DNA of 64,000 nt, taken from positions 434,001-498,000 of the forward strand of contig JAFFSR010000365.1 in NCBI GenBank assembly GCA_017163975.1, written 5' to 3'. The stretch comes from Anastatus disparis. Its lineage: Eukaryota > Arthropoda > Insecta > Hymenoptera > Eupelmidae. Positions 1 to 9,993 of the stretch are shown here, one piece after another (the first letter of the stretch is position 1; each line of letters starts with the position of its first letter). The notes under the pieces were generated by a model that saw only the letters and a list, made by a program, of their open reading frames with translations, searched no databases and was not told the origin of the DNA. The position numbers were made by a program, and so were the translations under genes.

Positions 1-205
1 GCTTGAATGAAATATTTGAGCAATTTTTTACTATCGGCCTTGTTCTATTACAAAGTCCCTTATTGATAATTGAATTTCTTATGAGTATTATGATAGCCCC
101 TACTTTTAAATGTAATTCATGTGGTGGAAATCCATTAGGAGTTCACTTATTTCAAAATTCTGTTAGTGACATGATATCTAAATTTTCTTTGTTATACTTG
201 TTAAA
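1..205 (-). pseudogene. Helitron helicase, C-terminal fragment
   Basis: Read on the minus strand, this piece gives a segment with PPHELHLKVGAIIILIRNS followed by GLCNRTRPIV. This is the conserved C-terminal stretch of Pif1-like Helitron helicases (usual pattern PPHxLxLKVGxPVMLLRN then GLCNGTRL). Two stop codons interrupt the codons just upstream. It lies beside palindromic sequence (206-473) that separates it from the helicase Walker A region at 915-1000, so the middle of the helicase is deleted or replaced. It is not functional. The plus-strand reading frame across 3-218 is only its shadow. Confidence 0.75.
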
Positions 206-473
206 CTTTCAAAAATGATTTTATTTGACTGCAATAAAGTTTATTTTGTTCAGTTTAAAATTTAGAATCTATTTACGAGGATGGAATTTTGATTTTTATT
301 TTTCATTAAAATTTATTGCTGATTTTCTATAATAAAACAGTAAGTACCGTCTGAGACATATACATTTTTTCGCAAAAAATTGAAATTAGAATTCGATTTT
401 CGTCAATAGGTTCTAAATTTTAGACTGAACAAAATAAGCTTTGTTGCAGTCAAAAAAAATCATTTTTGAAAGT
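206..473. repeat. Palindromic (inverted repeat) sequence inside the Helitron helicase
   Basis: The arms at about 206-295 and 387-473 are reverse complements with scattered mismatches. Both contain ACTTTCAAAAATGATTTT at the outer end and TTTTGTTCAG further in. It is probably a small fold-back or MITE inserted in the decayed Helitron helicase. No clear target duplication was found. Confidence 0.6.
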
Positions 474-698
474 TTGGCATTATTATTTATGATTGCATTA
501 GATTGGTGTAAAATTTATGAACTTTAAAATGTTATAACTCTTTAATAATTCATTATATTTAAATGAAACAAAGTGTAAAATGATTGTTTTGATATTATCT
601 AATAAGTTACTAAGCTAAAAGTTAGATAATTTCTTTCTACCAAAAAATATAGACAATTTTCTAAGAAACTAACTTCTGACACAGACTATATAGCCCAT

Positions 699-921
699 AC
701 AACCTTAAGGTGACTACGGAAGTTCGGTTCGATTTCATTTTGTAGTTTACAAATTACTCTTTCAGTTTCTAAAATTTTTTTAATTTTTTAATTTTTCACC
801 ATTTATTATAATCCGTAGAATGGTGGAAAATTAAAAAATCTGAAAATTTTTACATATTGAAAGAGTAATTTGTAAACTCAAAAATAAAACCTAACCTAAA
901 ATCCAAAGTCGCCTTAAAACG
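699..921. repeat. Second palindromic sequence in the Helitron helicase gap
   Basis: An outer pair (CCTTAAGGTGACT at ~702 against AGTCGCCTTAA at ~906) and an inner pair (TAGTTTACAAATTACTCTTTCA at 742 against its complement at ~858) make a ~220-bp hairpin-forming sequence. It sits directly next to the Walker A segment of the Helitron helicase. Together with the palindrome at 206-473 it replaces the central helicase coding region. Confidence 0.55.
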
Positions 922-1993
922 TTAAGTAAATAACTTTTTTCGCTTCCACCTGGTCCATCTATGAAAATATATTTTTCTTTACTTTGGTTGTTTAAACTTT
1001 TTATAGTAGAGTTGAATATTTGCCTTCGCTTATGATTTAAAGAATTTATTTTGATTTCTAATTCATTAAGAATATTAGAATTATAATTTAAAATTGTTTC
1101 ATCATTATCTTCTTCTATAAATGTGCTTATGTTAGGTAAATTGAAATCGTTTTAAAAAAATCCATTGACTTGTAAGTTATTTTTAATAACATTCAATACA
1201 AAATTTTTACTTATATTTTTTTCGTATTTAGGATGTCAAACTTATTTTTACATTTTTCATATAAATCTCGTGCATTTATAGGATTATGAAAAACTCAAAT
1301 AAAAGAAAATAATTCACAAAGAGCATAAGGGAATTCTGCTACAATTCAATTACATAACTATATGCAATACATTTTCCTAATATTTCCTTTTTCATTACCA
1401 AATTTTTTAATTCTTCTATTTTTCGATAAAATATTTTTGTTATAATATGCGGTCCATCTATTGCATTTCCATGGATTTCCGAATTTTCAGTTATTTCTTT
1501 TTAATGTGGGTTACAGGTCATAGTTACAAAAAGGTCAGGTTTACCATGATAATTTACAAGTGTCATTGAGTCAATGTAATTTTGTTTTTAAAATCGTGGA
1601 CTTCCTGTAAAGTTTGATGGTAATATGACCATTTTTCCAATTTTTGAAAAATCTAATTCTTTTTTGTTATGTAAATAGTCCATAACACCTTTGTAACAAT
1701 CACTTCTTAATACGTTTTGGTTTTTTCGTATGAAATATAATCTGGTGGTTCTAACTTTTTCAAACGCATCAACAATGAACTGTTGAGATAATTTTCCCAA
1801 ATTCAGGAATGGATTTAATTTATTTCTAACACTAAATCTATAAGAATAAAATTGAAAATTTAAAATATTAGATTTTCCAAATTTACTTTTCATATTTGGC
1901 ATCCATTCAAAATCACCATTAGGATGAATAAGCGGATATGTCATAGGATCTGTATGTTTACTAATTGTCGGTATACTAATTGGTTTATCATAC
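915..1993 (-). pseudogene. Helitron Rep domain and helicase Walker A region, decayed
   Basis: From high to low coordinates the minus strand encodes several pieces. First comes the end of the Helitron-like N domain (TYPLIHPNGDFEWMP, then RFSVRNKLNPFLNLGKLSQQ, then VILPSNFTGSPR; open frame 1588-1944). Next is the Rep core, with GKPDLFVTMTCNPH around 1500-1560, and finally a helicase Walker A motif FIDGPGGSEKSYLF near 930-990. The HUH motif expected near 1330 is degraded: the usual PHAHIL-like residues read as FPYALCEL in a broken frame. The Walker A glycine-lysine-threonine is also changed (GSEKS), so both activities are lost. Several stops and frameshifts are present between 1020 and 1590. Confidence 0.8.
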
Positions 1994-1996
1994 TTA

Positions 1997-2990
1997 CCAG
2001 AAGAGGCTATGACCTTCGGGTCACAGATCTTGATGAAACTTTGGGATATGTTTCAGTATCGTATAACTAAGAAAAACCCTTAGCTACAGGGTCTAACGAT
2101 GAATTGTTTTCCAAATATAGCACATCATGTGATTTCTGGTATTTCGTACTTTTTCACATTATAACTTCCAATTTTTGACTTTCAATGTTTTCCACTGCTT
2201 CAAGGCACTTTATTTTGCTTTAATATTCTTATAATTATCTAAAATTAGTATATTCTAATCATAAAACACAATAATTAATCTTGTAGAACACTATTAAAGA
2301 CCAAAATTTGATTAAATTCCTAATTTATCTGGAAGTCGATAATCCAATCATCAATAGAATTAGTCTGGAACTTGATGGACTTTTTTACATAATTGAATAT
2401 CATAATTTCTTCCTTTTTTAACATTTTTTTCATGACTCCTATGATCTTTAATCATGTTTACATGACTACGTTGAATAAGATGAAAATTTTAAGTAATGCA
2501 AGTTCTTGACTTTGCTTAATTTATTTCAAATCACTTCAACGACTGCTACAGCTGTTTGTTGTTACTGAAGAAAAAAGTAACCTGAAAGTAATTACAAAGT
2601 ATCAATTCTTATAAACTTTAATACTAATTAATGATAACCTAAAAATATTTTGCAATACTAATCCGATATTTAAAAAACCAGGTACAATTTTCTCTGCAGT
2701 TTCCATTTTATTATTGTTTGTAGATATCTAATCCATTGAACACTTTAAAGAGTAAATTCAAACAATTTGGAATATATATATATATACATATTTTTGAAGC
2801 GTAGATTACCTTATGACAAATTATAAATATTTTAAACTTTTTGTACAAATATTTTGAATGAAAATGAAATTTAAAACTTCTTTTAACCTGAACTTGTTTT
2901 TAAAAAGTTTAGATATGTACCATTTTTTTTATAAAAAATTATTTATACTAGATCTTTAATTTAATACTTTAAAATTTCACATTATTATAT
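1997..2990 (+). repeat. Left terminal inverted repeat of the 5.87-kb Tc5-like element
   Basis: This arm is the reverse complement of about 6130-7090 plus 7794-7864. The match continues for close to 1 kb with small indels and substitutions, and a (TA)n run near 2776 pairs with the longer (TA)n at 6346-6390. The divergence between arms argues against an assembly artefact. Confidence 0.75.
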
Positions 2991-3387
2991 AACAGTAACT
3001 TATAAGAAAAATACAAATTTATTTAAATTCATATTTTATATTCTAATTATCTCATGTTAATTTTTTGTAACAAATTTTTATGTAAATATTTATTGTATCA
3101 ATCAATCTTAATTTTATTTATCAAATTTAAGTTAAACTACTGAAGTATAGTGGGAATCTAGCTAATGATAAAACACCTGATCCTATAATAATTTCATGAC
3201 ATGATGCCGTTGATCCATAAAAAAACGTCTGCTATAGTGAGATTTTATCAACGAAGATAGATACTTATAGAAACGTAAGTTAAATGGGGGACATTGACAT
3301 GTGAATCTGCAAATTTTCTGTCCCCCAGCCACCAGAGGCAGCACTGAAATCCATGTAATTGTATATTTATTTATCATATGCATAGAT

Positions 3388-3523
3388 ATAGGCTGGAATC
3401 CATAGACCCAACTCAAGTAATAATTGCTACTCAAACCTTATTCTGTTTTTCTCTCTCTCATGACGAAAAAGAAGACAGATGATGCAACTATTACTTGAGT
3501 TAGGTCTATGAATTCCAGTCATA
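3388..3523. mobile_element. Small hairpin MITE inside the Tc5-like element
   Basis: GGCTGGAATCCATAGACC at ~3391 is the inverted match of GGTCTATGAATTCCAGTC at ~3506. The arms continue through a CAAGTAATAATTGC-like segment. Flanks read ATAGATA on both sides, a possible 7-bp target duplication. No coding potential. Confidence 0.5.
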
Positions 3524-3739
3524 GATACGTGTTAAAATATCCCCCAGAGCTGAATCCCCTCATTTACTTAAGACGTAGGCTTCTATAAGCGCCTATCTTA
3601 ATTGATTTTATTGATTTTTTAAACAGCTGTGTTTATGACTAGCTGGTGTTGATAACCAGTATAATGAAAAGAGTTTTATATAATTATATAATATATCATT
3701 ATAAAAAATTTTAAATAATCAAATAAATAAAGTGAACTG

Positions 3740-4883
3740 AATAACTGTGCGTTACCTTATTTAAATCTCCAATGTGTACTTCAACTGTCTTTTCTCCAAC
3801 ATGCTCTAAAGTTCGATAAACATTCACTCTATATTCGCATCCCATCTGATCTGTGTTAACCTTTAGAGGACGGGGATTTGAGTTTACTGTTTTCTCTCAC
3901 TTTTCTATAGAAATCGAGTTTTTGTGATGTCTCACATCTTAAAACTAACACATGTAAAGGGTCGATCATGGGCATGGCCCGTATAGGGGCCATCCCGTCC
4001 TCTAAAGGTTAATGATCATATCATTATTGAATGAAGATGTGATTGAGCGTATGTCTTCTTGAAAATTGAAACTTAATTTTTTTATTTCTTCGAAGGACTT
4101 GTGTTCCGTAGATTTCACATACCTTGTTACCTATCTTTGTCTTATTCTGTACTCTTTTTTGAAGGTTTTGATCCAAGGAAGTGAAGCATTAAACGTAAAA
4201 TTCTCTGATGAATACTGACCAACAGCTTGTAATGCCCATTGTTGTAGATCTCCGGTAGTTATGGGGACTTTATCAAGACGAGCCTCTACAAATCTGTCAT
4301 AAGTCCATTTCTATTAATTATATCTTTCTTCCAGCGATTGATTTCATCCTTTCTTTTCACAAATTTGCCAGCATGATCTCTTAAAGTTGACTCACTCCAT
4401 CCAGAATGCAATCTTTTTAAATTGACAGCTTTAATTTTGTTATCTAGAGCAACTGATTCAAACTTGGACTTTTTCTCTTCGGGCAGTCACTGGATAATGG
4501 TTGACTTTATGGTTCTGAAGATTCTAATAATAATCAAAATAAATATCTGACAATTCAAAAAAAGTACTGCAATCAAAAACAATTATTTTGATATAAAATT
4601 TAATACCTGAGAGCATTTCAGAATCAAAACTTTCATTCAAGTCACCAGCAACTTCATCTTCAAGAGCTTCATCAACGCACAGCATTTCATTGGCTTCAAT
4701 AACTTTTATCGAATCAATATAATCAATTAGCACATTTGCCATTTCTTGGCCGAGTATCAAAACATTGTCATCGAAGAAATCGATTGTCTCACTGCTAATA
4801 ATTTCTTTTTCTCTCAAAATCTGGAGGCACACATTTACACTTGCAGTGATTGTTTCAACCAATATATTATCAGCCATGGCCAT
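3740..4883 (-). pseudogene. Tc5/pogo-like transposase, N-terminal half, broken
   Basis: Exon 1 starts at 4883 (MAMADNILVETITASV) and is open to about 4610. It ends at a plausible CAG/GTATTA splice donor. The next part, about 4490-4320, gives KKSKFESVALDNKIKAVNLK then STLRDHAGKFVKRKDEINRW, a CENP-B N-terminal-type helix-turn-helix. After a frameshift comes YDRFVEARLDKVPITTGDLQ, then NASLPWIKTFKKEYRIRQR, a second DNA-binding module typical of this family. INTDQMGCEYRVNVYRT follows, where the aspartate is the first DDE residue. It then runs into GEKTVEVHIGDLNKV and stops; the rest of the catalytic domain is absent. A piggyBac-type MITE (3860-4008) sits between the codons for the asparagine and threonine of INTDQ. 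An in-frame stop and a frameshift confirm it is dead. Confidence 0.7.
3856..4012. mobile_element. 149-bp piggyBac-type MITE with TTAA duplication
   Basis: The element spans 3860-4008, flanked on both sides by TTAA (3856-3859 and 4009-4012). Its perfect inverted ends are CCTTTAGAGGACGGG and CCCGTCCTCTAAAGG. TTAA target duplications and CCYTT-type ends are typical of piggyBac-derived MITEs. It interrupts the transposase relic of the Tc5-like element, so it is younger than that gene. Confidence 0.85.
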
Positions 4884-4989
4884 AACTTAAATTTAGTATT
4901 TAATACTAATATATCATATATAGATAAAATAAAAGATAAAATATGAATTTAAGTAAAGTTGTATTTTCCTCAAAAGTTACTATTATATA

Positions 4990-5554
4990 ATTATGTGGAA
5001 TTGGTTAAAAGCAATTGCTTATATGGTTTAATTTTTAAACCTGCTCTGGGCAGTACGTTTGCTGGACCTTTTGATCAGTGGTTTATTGAAACTACGCAAC
5101 CATATATAGTAAAAAAGTTTCCTACAGTTTTGAGAGACGATAAATATTCGATTTTATAATTCAAACACGCTCTGGAGAAAGTGCGTTCCATGCTATGATG
5201 CAAGGTTTCAGGTGGAGAGAAAATACAATAATCAAAACAATTGATAAATTACATCCAGATATTCCAATAACTCTGCTACATAGCTGTAGATCTTAGGTAG
5301 ATGATTTAGCTAGTGAAACTATTTAACAAACTAGAACGACGTTATATGTTAATGTTCAGGTTATTACAGGTGCTGGACATTATGTATATCTAGCTAAAAG
5401 TGAAATTTGTAATACATATGTGCTGGAGGTTCGTGCCTTGAGTGATAAATATAAAAATCTAAATAATACTATAATTGGAAGTCAAGAAGTCAGTCTTATC
5501 AGTGACGAACAAACCCTAACTGAAGATCGAACTGAAGAAATAAAAGAAATCTGA
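4990..5554 (+). pseudogene. Captured ABHD4/ABHD5-like alpha/beta hydrolase C-terminal fragment
   Basis: The plus strand encodes YGLIFKPALGSTFAGPFDQW and VKKFPTVLRDDKYS. After a one-base frameshift near 5150 it reads TRSGESAFHAMMQGFRW, then DKLHPDIPITLLHS. It closes with YVNVQVITGAGHYVYLAKSE and ALSDK, ending at a stop at 5552. Order and wording match the C-terminal half of ABHD4/ABHD5 (lysophospholipase and lipid-droplet lipase co-activator family): SGE-AF-AM helices, the DIPIT-type strand, and the GAGHxVY strand that carries the catalytic-site histidine. Two in-frame stops (about 5296 and 5326) disrupt it. No introns are visible across ~560 bp, but upstream exons including the nucleophile elbow are missing. 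It lies inside a Tc5-like transposon, head to head with the transposase, so it looks like a captured host gene piece. Confidence 0.7.
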
Positions 5555-6129
5555 ACAGATAAAATAATTTAATTATAAAGATCAGATTGAAAATTAGTAT
5601 AAATAATTTGTATTTAATTCAACTTTATAAATTACAGTAAATCAGTTTGTAAGTTTGAAATTGTTTCAACAAAATATTCTATTGCACAGGTAAATCATTT
5701 TGGCATTGATAAAATTATGTTAAGGAGTTGTTTTTTATACGAAGCACAAAAAGTAAAAGAATTTACTGAAAGAACCTCCTGAAATGTCGATGTCGTATAT
5801 TTTATATATTTTGTTACATAAAAATGTTAGATTAATGCTTATTAAATTTTAACTTGTAAATAATAATGCAACAAATATATGTGTATTTTCGGCTTGAAGA
5901 AACCAGAAAAAACTGATTATATATATGTATATACGAAGTTTAAAAGAACAGTTTACACATATTTGTACATATTTAGAGAAATTAAGAGCAAGCTGAACTA
6001 TTAGTTGTTAGAAATGTTAACATTAAAAAGATATGTTTTTATTTAAAAATTGTGTTAAAAATAATATTTATATTGAAAGTCCAATAATTGAAAGATTAAA
6101 AAGATGTCAATATTATTTCTCATTTTTTT

Positions 6130-6337
6130 TTTTAATAATGTGAAATTTAAAAGTATTAAATTAAAGATATAGTATAAATAATTTTTCATAAGAAAATGGT
6201 ACATATATAAACTTTTTAAAAACAAGCTCAAGTTAAAATGAGTTTTAAATTTCATTTTCATTCAAAATATTTGTGCAAAAAGTTTAAAATATTTATAATT
6301 TGTCATAAGGTAATCTGCGCTTCATAAATGTTGAATG

Positions 6338-6392
<55 letters not shown>

Positions 6393-7090
6393 CAAATTGT
6401 TTGAATTTACTCTTTAAAGTGTTCAATGGATTAGATATCTACAAACAATAATAAAATAGAAACTGCAGAGAAAATTGTACCTGGTTTTTCAAATATCAGA
6501 TAAGTATTGCAAAATATTTTTAGGTTATCATTAATTAGTATTAAAGTTTATAAGAATTGATACTTTGTAATTACTTTCAGGTTACTTTTTTTTCAGTAAC
6601 AACAAACAGCTGTAGCAGTCGTTGAAGTGATTTGAAATAAATTAAGCAAAGTCAAGAACTTGCATTGCTTAAAATTTTCATCTTTTTTAACGTAGTCATG
6701 TAAACATGATTAAAGATCATAGGAGTCATGAAAAAAAAGTTAAAAAAGGAAGAAGTTATGATATTCAATTATATAAAAAAGTTCATCAAGTTCCAGACTA
6801 ATTCCATTGATGATTGGATTATCGACTTCCAGATAAATTAGGAATTTAATCAAATTTTGGTCTTTAATAGTGTTCTACAAGATTAATTATTGTGTTTTAT
6901 AATTAGAATATACTAATTTTAGATAATTATAAGAATATTAAAGCAAAATAAAGTGCCTTGAAGCAGTGGAAAACATTGAAAGTCAAAAATTGGAAGTTAT
7001 GATGTGAAAAAGTACGAAATACCAGAAATCACATGATGTGCTATATTTGGAAAACAACTCATCGTTAGACCCTGTAGCTAAGGGTTTTTC
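6130..7090 (-). repeat. Right terminal inverted repeat of the Tc5-like element (inner part)
   Basis: This is the reverse complement of 2060-2990 with small differences. It contains a perfect (TA)n microsatellite of about 44 bp at 6346-6390. The remaining outer ~70 bp of the arm lie at 7794-7864, beyond the nested element. Confidence 0.75.
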
Positions 7091-7793
7091 TTACCAGGAG
7101 AGTGTCTGAGTTGCGGGTCACAGATCTTGATCAAACTTTGGGATAAGTATTTAGGTACCAAAATATGAGTAAAGCCACAGCGGTACGGTCTAACGCTTCG
7201 AAAAACTGAAGTTATGGACGATTATAGTCTTATTTTTAGAAAAATATGAAAAAAGAACTCCTTATTAAAGTGTAAATAATTCTGTCTAAAAATGTCTTTA
7301 ATAAATCCACAATAACTAAAATGAAAGCAGAAAAAGCAAGCTTTAATTTAATAGTTTTCGAATTGGAAAATTACAATTAGAACTAAAGTTATGCTTGTTT
7401 GAAGTTAAGCAGCAAAAGAGTACTAAAAATCACCATCCTTCAAAATTTAGACTATTTTTGGTACTCTCTTACTGCTCAACTTTAAACAAGCATAACTTTA
7501 GTTCTAATTATTATTTTTTAATTTGGAAACCAGTAAATTAAAGCTTGCTTTCTCTGCTTTCATTCTAGTTATTGTGGATTTATTAAAGACATTTTTAGAC
7601 AGAATTATTTGCACTTCAATTAGGAGTTCTTTTTTTATATTTTTCTGAAAATAAGATTATAATCTTCCATAACTTCAGTTTTTCGAAGCGTTAGACCGTA
7701 CCGATGTGGCTTTACTCATATTTTGGTACCTAAATACTTATCCCAAAGTTTCATCCAGATCTGTGACCCGCAACTCAGACACTCTCCTGGTTA
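7091..7793. mobile_element. 697-bp fold-back Tc5-like element nested in the right arm
   Basis: The element spans 7094-7790, flanked by TTA on both sides (7091-7093, 7791-7793). The arms are near-perfect inverted repeats of ~340 bp starting CCAGGAGAGTGTCTGAG. It splits the right end of the larger element: the outer left arm is continuous where this is inserted. Its subterminal sequence (GGGTCACAGATCTTGATC, then AAACTTTGGGATAAGT) is shared with the larger element and with the element at 34700. No coding potential; it needs a transposase in trans. Confidence 0.85.
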
Positions 7794-7867
7794 GTTATAC
7801 GATACTGAAACATATCCCAAAGTTTCATCAAGATCTGTGACCCGAAGGTCATAGCCTCTCCTGTTTA

Positions 7868-8358
7868 GAGTAAATGACAATATCACGTTCAATAGGAGGA
7901 AGATCGTCCTCTCAAACGTTTACAATTGCAACTTCATTACAGGTAGGTAGATTATATCTATTTTTATCCACATTATTATTACGGACAATAGACATAGTAA
8001 AAGTTCTTGGAGGATAATAGATTTTTGCATATCGTTGTAGTTCTTCTTCTTCTACTTTCTGCATCAATTTATAGGCTTTAGCATAAGGGTTAATGTCTCT
8101 CATCAAGATATCTAAATGTTTCAATAATGTTAAATTTATATTAAACTTATTCCGTTTAATTGTTGCCATTTCATTATCTGAAATATATAATTGTTTATAT
8201 TTACGTGCTTTATCTTTATTAAGATGTAACGGATATACATCATCGTAAATTTGTCCACATATTTTAATAAATTGTGATCCTTCACCCGGCAATGTATCAA
8301 AATTGGCACCAAAACTTGCGAATGCTAAAGCATTATTGTACAACCTAAAATATGACTG
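7868..8358 (-). pseudogene. Helitron N-terminal domain fragment
   Basis: Read from about 8358 downward: FRLYNNALAFASFGANFD, then GEGSQFIKICGQIYDDVYPL, then KYKQLYISDN, ending RYNLPTCNEVAIVNV. After a small frameshift it continues DDLPPIERDIVIYSK. This is the start of the Helitron-like N domain, which normally opens with a YNNALAF-type segment and contains an EVA-V-V then RDIVVY block. The next residues (YDKPISIPTIS) lie at 1960-1993, across the Tc5-like insertion. A LINE joins at about 8358, so the true N-terminus is lost. Confidence 0.8.
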
Positions 8359-8483
8359 TCAGAGGTGCATAGCTATCCGATCTATCGTTTTTTCTACTGC
8401 TCCACTCACTAACACTGGCACTGGATCAGAAGCCTCGAACAATGCCACTATGCGCAGAGCTCCTATAATCTGGTTTATCTTCT

Positions 8484-9873
8484 ATGCCATCACGAAAATA
8501 CTCACCTGTCGCACTGGTTACAAAAGCTCAAGGACATTTAGCGAGTAGAAAAAAGATCACTGCGGACTTAAATGTCAACGTTTCTACGGCGATTGGAGGA
8601 AAGCATAGCATGGATATTTATTTGGTTAATGAACGATTTAGAGATGGCGCTGCGTTGGCCACCCCGAATAGTAATATTAGTAACAATAATTAATGTGATT
8701 TAAAACAAACTAATAATGGTTCTGTTTCTTCCTCAATACAGGCAGCTGCGTCTGCTTTAGAGTTGATTTTAAATGGTCTTACGCTACTTCCGGCTCTTGA
8801 GAGCCGTATTATAAATATTGACAATGGTTTGTAAAATATCGGGACTAAAATGAAGAATCAAAATGAAATTATTAAGAGTTTACATGCTGGGCAGGTGCAG
8901 CTGCTGAAGGAGAATCGTAAGCTTAAGGGGATGATAGACACGTTAGAGAGGCAGTTTTTGTCTGCTCTAAATGACATGTATAAAAGTTTTCTTAATCTCA
9001 AACAACCAACTTTAATAACTTGCAGCTATTTTTGAGTAAAGAATTCAATGGAGTGGACAACAACTTCTCTCAAATTATGACTAGGGTGGCTGAAGTGGTG
9101 CAGATTGTTAATGGTCTCACGGCCCAGGATGAACACTTACTCAACATTAACACTGAAACGCCTGTAATTTCGAACGGAACACGATCAGTAAAACATACAG
9201 ATAGTAGCTCATCTAACACTAACACTGAAGTACCTGTTGATACGAACGAAATACAAACAGTAAAAATACACAGAGTAGCAAAGAGGTATCCTTTCATACT
9301 GTAAGGAGGTGTGGTTCTGGAAATGGTGTCTTGGTGATGTCCAGCGGACTAGACTGCTCTGCGGCTAATGTTGGATTATACTAGCGCTGTTCTGGGAACC
9401 ATATTTCCACTTTTTAAACGCTTAAATATCGTATCTGTTACTGAAATCTCTAATTCTGAAAATAGAAATAAGAACAGGATGTCTGCAGGGCGTAAGACCG
9501 TTGGCGGTATGTTCTCATTGTTGGTGAGACTTTCTCTAGATGACTTGGCGCAAAAGGTGTTTATAGCTAGAAGTAGATTAAGGAGTTTTTCGACAGCGGA
9601 TCTGAATCCCTTCCTCCTCAGCAGATGTTCTGCTACCAAGCACCATTCTCAAATATATATATATATATATATATATATACTAATGAGTTTCTTGAAAAAA
9701 ATGGATATATTTATTTCAAAAATCTAAAAAAACATCCTAAAGGAGAAAGTTTTGAGTTTGTTTGGCGAAGAGGTGGTAAATTTATGGAGAGGATGGAGAG
9801 AGGGGAGAGAGTACACAGATTTAAGAGTGAACATGATCTAGATGAAATATTGAATAAATTTAATGTGTGGTGA
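8484..9873 (+). pseudogene. LINE ORF1 (coiled coil plus FP25K-like C-terminal domain), broken
   Basis: The pieces run in order. 8484-8693 is a low-complexity N-terminal part. 8850-9020 is a leucine/lysine-rich coiled coil (NQNEIIKSLHAGQVQLLKEN, then RKLKGMIDTLERQ). 9130-9300 is a Thr/Asn/Ser-rich linker. 9480-9873 is a C-terminal domain with LAQKVFIARSRLRSFSTADL, then NEFLEKNGYIYFKNLKKHPK, then FEFVWRRGGKFMERMERGER. The last block resembles the baculovirus-FP25K-like domain known from insect LINE ORF1 proteins, which is thought to bind nucleic acid. The frame is broken at least three times. A (TA)n insertion at 9654-9679 expands the short run seen in the other copy. Confidence 0.6.
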
Positions 9874-9993
9874 AGCTCAAATAAATAATGTTTGTACTAA
9901 TAATGATACATTTAAACCTTAAAATACTGAGAAAAACTCGAACCATGAATCTATTAAAAATCATGCAATATCCTTCAATTAAGCCTCTCCCTA

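Larger units (their letters stand above)
1994..7867. mobile_element. Tc5-like DNA transposon with ~1-kb terminal inverted repeats
   Basis: The element spans 1997-7864 and is flanked by TTA at 1994-1996 and 7865-7867. Its ends are CCAGAAGAGGCTATGACC on the left and, read inward, ACAGGAGAGGCTATGACC on the right. The inverted arms run from 1997 to about 2990 and from about 6130 to 7864, the right one interrupted by a nested element. Inside are a broken transposase with a CENP-B-type helix-turn-helix and a first catalytic aspartate motif (minus strand, 3740-4883) and an ABHD4/5-like hydrolase fragment (plus strand, 4990-5554). A TNA target, a CENP-B-like transposase and long fold-back ends are the hallmarks of the Tc4/Tc5 branch of the Tc1/mariner superfamily. 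That assignment is an inference. Confidence 0.75.
1..8358 (-). mobile_element. Decayed Helitron, split by a nested Tc5-like transposon
   Basis: Three minus-strand blocks match the order of a Helitron RepHel protein. The N-terminal Helitron-like domain is at 7868-8358, the Rep region and helicase start at 915-1993, and the helicase C-terminal part at 1-205. The element runs off the left edge of the window. Its 5' side is cut by a LINE near 8358. The reading frame is interrupted between 1994 and 7867 by the Tc5-like element. Joining the two flanks across one copy of the TTA target site keeps the Helitron reading frame open, so the insertion is real and came later. Many stops and indels show the Helitron is dead. 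Confidence 0.85.

Noticed and set aside
1997..7864. Large inverted repeat as an assembly artefact
   Set aside because: The arms differ by many substitutions and indels, one arm has an extra nested insertion, and a target duplication is present.
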